IMG/VR virus record: IMGVR_UViG_3300025138_000239
Coordinates: 1-29,024 of that record
From: a virus
DNA length: 29,024 nt
Reading direction: 5' to 3' (one strand)
The notes beneath the pieces were generated by a model. It saw only the letters and a list, made by a program, of their open reading frames with translations, was not told where the DNA came from and made no database searches. The position numbers were made by a program, and so were the translations under genes. This document shows, piece by piece, positions 22,862-29,024 of the stretch. Numbering within the stretch: the first letter of the stretch is position 1; each line of letters begins with the position of its first letter.

Positions 22862-24667
22862 TTATTGACTGTTGCCCCTTGAACCGCCCAAACCGTGTCG
22901 TTTTTCTGTTTCTTTGATTTGGTGGTCAATGGCTTTTTCCTGTGGAGACTTATGTTCTCTTTTATCCGTTTTTACCGATGCGCCAGTTGGCGCACCCTCA
23001 ACCCTGCGAATCATACCTGGACTTTGACCTCCGCTTTGACGTGTGTTTTCGCTTTGATTCCTCAAAGGCGGCAAATCAGTTCCAGCAGTTGTAGCCAATG
23101 AATCAGCAAAAGGAACAGACCCCCTGCTTGCATCAAAATTAGTTCGCTTGAAAAGTGCGTTTGGATCGGAGAAGGTATCATCTCCCTTTTGGACTGGCTG
23201 ACCTCCGCCTCCACCTTGTTGTTGAGCCTGTTGAGCCTCAGCCGCAGCAACCGCTTGAGGGTCGGGTTGCTTGAAATCGAAGTGGAGTATCTTGTCATCT
23301 ATTCCATCACGCAGGTTTGCTTCATACCCTGCTTGCTTCATTTGCATCATGTTGCGAATTGCCATTTCATCTCTTCGCAGTTGCATAATCTCATCCTCTT
23401 CCTCATGCGGATTCAAGACCAATTCCCATTCTTTAATTTCAAATGCTTCGATGATTTGAGGAAATAAAACTCGATTGTAAATTGATTGAGCAAAGGCAAC
23501 GGCTCTATTGCTCACTACAATTTGCATTCCTTCGTTATTGAGTCCACCACCTGATACATCATTCATAAACACATTTGAAACACCAAAGAATGCTGCAATG
23601 CGCTGGCGAATATCGTCTTTAATTGGAATGTATTGTAGTTCTTCGAGGGTGTCCATCATACGCACATATTCAAGGCCACCTCGCCCAGATTCGGTTTCAA
23701 CACCAATTGTTGGGATGTAAGAAGGATCACGCTCAAGGTGTTCCTGAATGTTTCGGGCAGTTCGCTCAACCGTTTCCATGTTGGATGATTTGATGACCAT
23801 AACCCCTCTCGGCATACGCTTCTTTTGATATGCTGAATAAACGTAATTATCCATCGCAATGAGAGTATTGACCTGTCGCCACATTGTTGCGATAGGACTA
23901 CGGCCATACAATTTACCAGGCGACCATTTGCTAAGGTGAATGACTTCACCCTCAGTATATACTTGACCTTTACCAACACCTGCGAGGTTCATGTAGTGAA
24001 TTGGAACTACTGGCATTCCAGTCACAGGGCATTTGTCTTTTGGGTCGCTGGTTCGGAATGTTCGATCAACAAGGCTGGTATATTGACTCCCGCCACGCAT
24101 ACCTCTCTTGTCGGCAAGCATACGCATGAAAATAGGGTCGGCACGTGTAATCTCTTTGACCCTAAAAAACATAACTTTCTTTGTATCAGGATCAACAAAG
24201 TATTCTTTGGTTAAAACCAAATAAGCATCATCAACGATGTTTAAGTCCATTTCAACTTCTTTCATAATTTCAATAAATGATTGCATCATGCTGTTCTTGC
24301 TTTCCAGCAATGTTTCAGCATATTCGAGTTCGGATTTATCCGCTTTACGAACATCACCGCCACATTTTTTGCATGATTCGACTTCTTGGTGGTATTTCTC
24401 TTCACATTCCCTACATTTTACTACAAACTTTGGCTTCCATCCATAGCCCTTTCTAAACGCTTCAACAGACAAATGATTCAAAATTGATCGCAGCACTACA
24501 CATTCAAAGGTTGCAGCGTAAAGTGCAGGGATGGTGATTCCTTGTAAAAGCGGAGGTTCTTGAATGCCAGATTGAAACAAAGGCATTGTTGGCTTAGGCG
24601 TTGTATGCCTTTCCATGTCAATTCCAATGGCTGAGAACAAACGTTCCATTCTCTCTTTATCAGCCAT
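22862..24667 (-). CDS. Portal protein with zinc-ribbon-like insertion
   Basis: 601 aa from ATG at 24667, overlapping the upstream stop by 8 nt. The central part fits phage portal proteins: a stretch with EVIHLSKWSPGKLYGRSPIA and the stem-wing helix region LIAMDNYVYSAYQKKRMPRG, then DDIRQRIAAFFGVSNVFMND and QIVVSNRAVAFAQSIYNRVL. Residues 85-102 add a CxxC-x10-CxxC pair (C85, C88, C99, C102) near the N-terminus, not usual for portals. The C-terminal ~130 residues are Gln/Gly-rich and disordered-looking. The portal forms the dodecameric vertex through which DNA is packaged. Order terminase, unknown gene, portal is normal apart from the inserted gene. Confidence 0.9.
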   Translation of the reverse strand: MADKERMERLFSAIGIDMERHTTPKPTMPLFQSGIQEPPLLQGITIPALYAATFECVVLRSILNHLSVEAFRKGYGWKPKFVVKCRECEEKYHQEVESCKKCGGDVRKADKSELEYAETLLESKNSMMQSFIEIMKEVEMDLNIVDDAYLVLTKEYFVDPDTKKVMFFRVKEITRADPIFMRMLADKRGMRGGSQYTSLVDRTFRTSDPKDKCPVTGMPVVPIHYMNLAGVGKGQVYTEGEVIHLSKWSPGKLYGRSPIATMWRQVNTLIAMDNYVYSAYQKKRMPRGVMVIKSSNMETVERTARNIQEHLERDPSYIPTIGVETESGRGGLEYVRMMDTLEELQYIPIKDDIRQRIAAFFGVSNVFMNDVSGGGLNNEGMQIVVSNRAVAFAQSIYNRVLFPQIIEAFEIKEWELVLNPHEEEDEIMQLRRDEMAIRNMMQMKQAGYEANLRDGIDDKILHFDFKQPDPQAVAAAEAQQAQQQGGGGGQPVQKGDDTFSDPNALFKRTNFDASRGSVPFADSLATTAGTDLPPLRNQSENTRQSGGQSPGMIRRVEGAPTGASVKTDKREHKSPQEKAIDHQIKETEKRHGLGGSRGNSQ

Positions 24668-25904
24668 TTACAACACCACTAATTAACTCATCAAATGCTT
24701 CAAGTGAGAGATTCCATGACTTCAACAACTTTACCTGCTTTTGGGTATTTGCTTGAGAATATGCCAAACATCTTAACGCATCCTCGTCATCCTCAAGTGC
24801 TTTCTTCAAAACCACGATCTCACCTTTCTTCTCATTCAAATGGGGCAACGCCAAATCAAGAGACTTGGCGACTGAGGATTCCCCCTCAATGACCAACCCT
24901 TTGCCCTCGGCTATAATTCCTCGCACCTCTAATTGAGAATTAAGTGCATGAGCATATTCTTTGCATACTCTTGAATTGAATGGTAAAATAATTCTTGGAG
25001 TTCCACGTGGACTAATTTCATAATGCCCCCCCATTTCATACAAATTGCCGATTAAAGCCCCTGCATCCTTCACTATGATGTCATTTTTCTTTAAGCCATA
25101 AAACAAAGACCTTGCATTATTCTTTGAACCTGAACCAAATGCCTCTATGTCGTAAAGGAATCCATGTGATTTGATAAGCATAGCAATTTTAGTCGTGCTT
25201 CCATCAACCCCATAGGTTTGTAGCGATTGTGTATTCATGTTCCCATGTTTGTCAAGAACCTCATGTGTTTTTTGTAGCGTCTTTCTTTCAGGGAGACTCA
25301 AATGTTGCTCTTTGGTAATTCGATTCGACCAAATATCATAAGCATCATCATTCCCATCATTCCAACTTTTTACAAATCTTCTAAACGGGATTTCTAATGA
25401 TGATGTATTTTTATGCAACATTTTCCAATCAAAATCAGTGAACGGTATTTTATCAACAAGATCGGCTGATACAGAAGGAAAGGATTTTAGCAACGATTTT
25501 CGTTCTTCAACAATCAACGGCTGAATAATTCCAACGATTTGCGTTTTCCCAGATTTGATTAACAAATCAACAATCTCAGTTCCCTGCATTCCGAAATTAT
25601 CAACAAACCATGTCTTTGATACGGGCAAGGGAGATGTAGCCGTTTGAACAGATGTTCCAGGTTGTTTATCACCGCCACCAGTATTTGATGATTCAAGACC
25701 ATCAATAGACGCTTCATCACGTGGGCTACCTGCGGCTGCTGCATCCTTTTGATTTGCCGCCTCTTTCTTTTTTTGCTCAAGTAATTTCTTTTCTTGAACG
25801 TTGTTTTTTAATTCCATCTCAACCAATTTGGTGTCGAGAACTTTGATGATTGCATCGGCGGGTGATTGAACGTCAAAAACACCCTCTATTCTTCCTTCAA
25901 ACAT
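24660..25904 (-). CDS. Unknown protein between terminase and portal
   Basis: 414 aa if started at ATG 25904, which overlaps the terminase end by 8 nt; ATG at 25940 would add 12 residues with a 44-nt overlap and no ribosome site. Residues ~30-55 are a Lys/Glu/Gln-rich helix (LVEMELKNNVQEKKLLEQKK), then a Gly/Ser/Pro-rich linker to about 95. The remainder is a mixed helical/strand domain with KNNARSLFYGLKKNDIIVKD and HYEISPRGTPRIILPFNSRV, which I cannot place in any family. It ends with an acidic helix (ALEDDEDALRCLAYSQANTQ). A packaging or portal-associated role is a guess from position. Confidence 0.8.
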   Translation of the reverse strand: MFEGRIEGVFDVQSPADAIIKVLDTKLVEMELKNNVQEKKLLEQKKKEAANQKDAAAAGSPRDEASIDGLESSNTGGGDKQPGTSVQTATSPLPVSKTWFVDNFGMQGTEIVDLLIKSGKTQIVGIIQPLIVEERKSLLKSFPSVSADLVDKIPFTDFDWKMLHKNTSSLEIPFRRFVKSWNDGNDDAYDIWSNRITKEQHLSLPERKTLQKTHEVLDKHGNMNTQSLQTYGVDGSTTKIAMLIKSHGFLYDIEAFGSGSKNNARSLFYGLKKNDIIVKDAGALIGNLYEMGGHYEISPRGTPRIILPFNSRVCKEYAHALNSQLEVRGIIAEGKGLVIEGESSVAKSLDLALPHLNEKKGEIVVLKKALEDDEDALRCLAYSQANTQKQVKLLKSWNLSLEAFDELISGVVNG

Positions 25905-27333
25905 TTGCCCATCCCAACCTTCCTTGCCATAATTCAGCATCTAAAATGACGATGCTATCTCGATATTCTTTTGTTGCTTGAACGCCTAATGCGAGAGCAA
26001 TAACCATGTCGTCGTGACCGCCCAAACTCTCCATCCTCCCGTTATCCAACATAGTGAACGTGGAGAGTTCAGTCAATAAAGTGTTCATCAATCTCCGTGT
26101 CCCTCCTTCGTCTTTGTAGGGTATATTCAACTTGCCCTGTTCAAATTGCAGTTGGAGGGTATGAATTAAAGCCTCTTTCTTCATACGGCTCATATTGAAT
26201 GGTTTTATTGGAAGATCGCTGATTTCGTTTAGCACTTGATTGAATGCAATTGCGAAGTTGTTTGTTTCAAGTTCGATGATAACTGGATTGAAGCGAGCAT
26301 TCAATTCAATGATTTTGTCAATTTGAGATGAAAAGTCCATTCCCTTTTCGTGATGAGTATGAATGATGTGTTTGTTTTTGTTTTCATCAACGGCAATAAC
26401 CATCATGCACGTGTAGTCGGCTCTCCGATCTGCTGAGATTGCAGGATCCCATCCGATGTAATAGTTGTAGGCTTCGCCATCATGCGGATAGTAAGACAAC
26501 GCTAACTCTTCGTCTTTGACTTTGTTTAGCACCTCTTCTGGGAATAGACTTGCTTCGCTCGCAATTGGTTTGCACAGGTATTCTCTTGTGAATGCAATAG
26601 AAGTCATATCATTGCGTCTTGAGTTCAATGCCTCCATATCCCAACGCTCAGGGAACAAACATTCTCCTGTTTGCTCATTGATAGCGGGATATTCTCGAAC
26701 AGCGTATGATTTTAATTTCTTCAATTCAGCGTAAAGATCGGTATATGAAAACGGAGTTCCAACAATACATAACTGGGCTGTGTGGTGAAGAACTGGCAAT
26801 AATGCTGTGTAAAACCATGAGGATATGTGCTTGAGTTGGGTTTGCGCCTCACTTGACAAAATATCGTCAAGCACTACGATTTGAGGGTGCGCCCCACGAA
26901 CTGCTTTCCCGACAGACATAGCCGATATGGATGATTTGTTGGTGAACTTGAACTTCTGTTTCGCCCATCCTCTTTTTGGCTTGAGATGTTGTAATGCAGG
27001 GATTGATTCAATCAACTCATTCATTTTACCCATGTGTTCGATAGATTGGTGTTGGCTGTGAGAGAAGAAAAGAACTTCTGTGCCAGGATTGTAAGCCATT
27101 TTCCAAAGGAGATAAACCCGATAAAATACAGATTTTCCATGATCACGACTGGCAATAATGCAGGTCTTACTATTCCCTTCGGATAACTCAAACCATTCTT
27201 GGTGAAACTTTGTTAAAATCCAGGGATTCTTTGCTTCATACTTCCCACATACCTCTTCAAAAAAATACTTGAAATCACGGCGACCCATTTCAAAATCAAC
27301 ATTAGCAGTTAATTGTTTGAGGGCTTCGGACAT
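25897..27333 (-). CDS. terL: Terminase large subunit (ATPase and nuclease)
   Basis: 478 aa from ATG at 27333, 6 nt after GGTGA. The N-terminal ATPase has a Walker A-like loop at 61-69 (ASRDHGKSV, a known variant form), Walker B with D156-D157 (IVVLDD), and a coupling motif with IVGTPFSYTDL (190-200). The C-terminal RNase H-like nuclease has D296 (GWDPA), an acidic pair near 354-356 (IELETNN), and H440-D441-D442 (GHDDMVIALAL). The length is typical. It drives DNA into the prohead and cuts the concatemer. No convincing small terminase subunit is in the window. Confidence 0.95.
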   Translation of the reverse strand: MSEALKQLTANVDFEMGRRDFKYFFEEVCGKYEAKNPWILTKFHQEWFELSEGNSKTCIIASRDHGKSVFYRVYLLWKMAYNPGTEVLFFSHSQHQSIEHMGKMNELIESIPALQHLKPKRGWAKQKFKFTNKSSISAMSVGKAVRGAHPQIVVLDDILSSEAQTQLKHISSWFYTALLPVLHHTAQLCIVGTPFSYTDLYAELKKLKSYAVREYPAINEQTGECLFPERWDMEALNSRRNDMTSIAFTREYLCKPIASEASLFPEEVLNKVKDEELALSYYPHDGEAYNYYIGWDPAISADRRADYTCMMVIAVDENKNKHIIHTHHEKGMDFSSQIDKIIELNARFNPVIIELETNNFAIAFNQVLNEISDLPIKPFNMSRMKKEALIHTLQLQFEQGKLNIPYKDEGGTRRLMNTLLTELSTFTMLDNGRMESLGGHDDMVIALALGVQATKEYRDSIVILDAELWQGRLGWANV

Positions 27334-27343
27334 TTGCGATCAC

Positions 27344-29024
27344 CTACTCAAATAAATCATTCATGCTGGTCCACACAGGGTTTCCATCATCATTGGATTG
27401 TAGCCTCGGCGCAATCAATGTTTGAAACAGATTATCATTATCCTCAGTATTCATGTGAGCCAAGCCTGACAAACTAAGGGGCGTATGTTCTCCACCATGA
27501 AACGTAATTTCTTGGTTTGGGTCTATACTGTTTGATTGGAACATATTTGCGAATCGGTTTATATTAGGGGCTGAAAAAGCGGCCTCACCAATACGCAACA
27601 TATTCTGTTGAGGGGATGCGCCTTTGACTCTTGCTTTGAACTCTTTTGGAGTCATGGAAAGAATCTCCTTCATTGAAGAAGTGTCATCCAGCCCAACAAA
27701 AGGAGTAATGGTTTGACCATCCAGTGGTCTAATTGAACGTTCTCCTAACAAATAGCCAGGAAGTTCATGTGATTTTGCACCGAGATTTACGCCCCTTTCA
27801 AATGGAAAATCTAAAAAGCCTGAGTTTGGATTATATCGTGGCGAAAGCATATTTGGACCTTTAATTGAAGGAAAAGGATTTTTGCTCTTTGCATTGATTA
27901 TTCTTTGTCCTTCTGGGGAAGAGGACATGATTCTTGAGCCATCTTCTCTAAAATATCCTTCTGGATTGTTTGTTGTTCCTTTTGGAAGACCTTCATACCT
28001 CCTAAGTGGCTCAGGACTCCCTGCGATAATTCGAGGCATTGAAGGATATGGTTTCGGTGTGACCCAACTTGAAACTCTTTTGTTATGTTCTCCTGGGATC
28101 CTCAAGAACCGATCCATCTCGTCTATCCTATCACTTTTTGAACGTGCGCTCAAACCCCCGCCACCAGATGACATACTCATAATTTTATCCGTGTCAAGAC
28201 CTATTGCCCCCCTTTCCTTTGGAGGAACAAAAAATCCTTTATCATCAAACATGCTTCTTGGACCAACTGCGTGTTGATAAACATGCGATGGATCAACTGC
28301 CCCTGCCGAATCAATGTAGCCTTGACTATCCAACATCAACAAAGGGTCGGTTTTTAATTTACCAAACATTCGCAAATCATTCATTGTGAGTCTTTTCAAA
28401 AGATCACTTGCTGAATCGAGTTCTAAAGAGTCGGCTGAACGCCGATAATCAGTTGGTTTTTTTGAATCAACGGCTGATAAATCTTGCGTTTCTTCTTTCA
28501 CTTCACTTTTTTTTTTAGAACCTTTTGCGGCTTTCTTTGCCGCTTCGGTGGTTTTGTCGTTGGAGGGCTTCTGGCCCTTCATACCTGCCGCCACCATTGC
28601 GGCAGCACGTTCCGATACAGTATTCTTTCCTTTCTCCGATGCCACCTTGCGGTTAATGAGTTCCATGTTAGATTGCGCCGTTGTTTTCTTTGCGGCTGGC
28701 TCGCCCTTGCCGCCATTAGGCTTTAATGAAGTAATCGGCTTTTTCGTTGCCGTTGGTATCTTTTTTGCTGCGTTTAGAACGTTTTTATCGGTTTTTGGAG
28801 TTGTAGTGGGTTCGCCGCCCATTGTCTTTCCACTAATTGGCCTTAGTTCTGCGGTCTTTACGGCTTTAGGTGCGACCTTAGAAACCGATGGATCGGGTTT
28901 AGGCTTAGGCTTTGGCTTAGGCTTTGGCTTAGGCTTTGGCTTAGGCTTAGGCTTTGGCTCAGGCTTTGGCTCAGGCTTTGGCTCAACCATTGCTGGATAT
29001 GCTTCTTTAAATGCGGTTTCGTGT
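27344..29024 (-). CDS. Lys-Pro repeat protein upstream of terminase, 5' end beyond window
   Basis: The frame is open from the window edge: ATG at 28990 would give 548 aa, but the frame continues upstream without a stop (HETAFKEAYPA before the Met) and no ribosome site precedes the ATG. I therefore treat the gene as partial. It starts with a Lys-Pro/Glu-Pro tract (~32 residues), then Lys/Ala/Thr-rich low-complexity sequence to about 170. A more ordered part follows, with Met/Pro/Gly-rich segments (PYPSMPRIIAGSPEPLRRYE, NPFPSIKGPNMLSPRYNPNS). No enzyme motif is seen. The position before the large terminase might suggest a packaging role, but it does not look like a small terminase subunit. Confidence 0.78.
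   Translation of the reverse strand, partial: HETAFKEAYPAMVEPKPEPKPEPKPKPKPKPKPKPKPKPKPKPDPSVSKVAPKAVKTAELRPISGKTMGGEPTTTPKTDKNVLNAAKKIPTATKKPITSLKPNGGKGEPAAKKTTAQSNMELINRKVASEKGKNTVSERAAAMVAAGMKGQKPSNDKTTEAAKKAAKGSKKKSEVKEETQDLSAVDSKKPTDYRRSADSLELDSASDLLKRLTMNDLRMFGKLKTDPLLMLDSQGYIDSAGAVDPSHVYQHAVGPRSMFDDKGFFVPPKERGAIGLDTDKIMSMSSGGGGLSARSKSDRIDEMDRFLRIPGEHNKRVSSWVTPKPYPSMPRIIAGSPEPLRRYEGLPKGTTNNPEGYFREDGSRIMSSSPEGQRIINAKSKNPFPSIKGPNMLSPRYNPNSGFLDFPFERGVNLGAKSHELPGYLLGERSIRPLDGQTITPFVGLDDTSSMKEILSMTPKEFKARVKGASPQQNMLRIGEAAFSAPNINRFANMFQSNSIDPNQEITFHGGEHTPLSLSGLAHMNTEDNDNLFQTLIAPRLQSNDDGNPVWTSMNDLFE
28897..28985 (-). repeat. Lys-Pro coding 6/12-bp repeat tract
   Basis: About 89 bp of imperfect units of ggctta and ggcttt, with ggctca in the distal end, encode alternating Lys-Pro and Glu-Pro. 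Such a tract is prone to slippage and would form an extended, cation-rich arm. Confidence 0.88.

Noticed and set aside
1-29024. tRNA genes, integrase/att sites or insertion sequences
   Set aside because: I saw no cloverleaf-like sequence between genes, no recombinase or transposase frame and no terminal inverted repeats; the gaps are too short.

Overview
The window is one uninterrupted virion-morphogenesis module of a tailed double-stranded DNA virus with HK97-type heads. All 28 genes I accept lie on the minus strand, so gene order runs from high to low coordinates. Genes are packed with 1-50 nt gaps or 1-17 nt overlaps. I see no tRNA, integrase, transposase, CRISPR array or host-like metabolic gene, and no gene-free stretch above 300 bases. 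Both ends are open: one gene enters at 29024 and another runs out at position 1.

Head packaging and assembly (about 29024-14250): a Lys-Pro-rich protein of unknown role, the large terminase subunit, an unknown 414-aa protein, the portal (with a zinc-ribbon-like insert), five uncharacterised genes, a prohead protease fused to a scaffold-like tail, the major capsid protein and a small candidate head-decoration protein. The five-gene block includes an EF-hand/Cys-repeat protein and a 1156-aa protein that carries a degenerate ATP-dependent-ligase-like nucleotidyltransferase domain.

Neck and tail (about 14240-1): a protein ending in a SAP-like domain, two small candidate virion proteins, two small zinc-binding-type proteins, a greatly enlarged head-tail connector, a small charged protein, a candidate tail terminator, an enlarged tail tube protein, a second SAP-domain protein and a tail assembly chaperone pair. 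The chaperone pair carries a clear -1 programmed frameshift signal (CCCTTTG plus a hairpin). Then come a short tape measure protein, a distal tail candidate, a two-domain LamG/concanavalin-like protein and a further tail protein cut by the window edge. The tube, chaperones and tape measure, with no sheath gene seen, point to a long non-contractile (siphovirus-like) tail.

Host: at least nine genes start 4-6 nt after GGTGA, which fits the archaeal form of the Shine-Dalgarno site. Zinc-binding insertions in structural proteins and moderately AT-rich sequence are compatible with a virus of marine archaea (magrovirus-like or similar). This is inference: no replication gene or host marker is in the window, and a bacterial host cannot be excluded.
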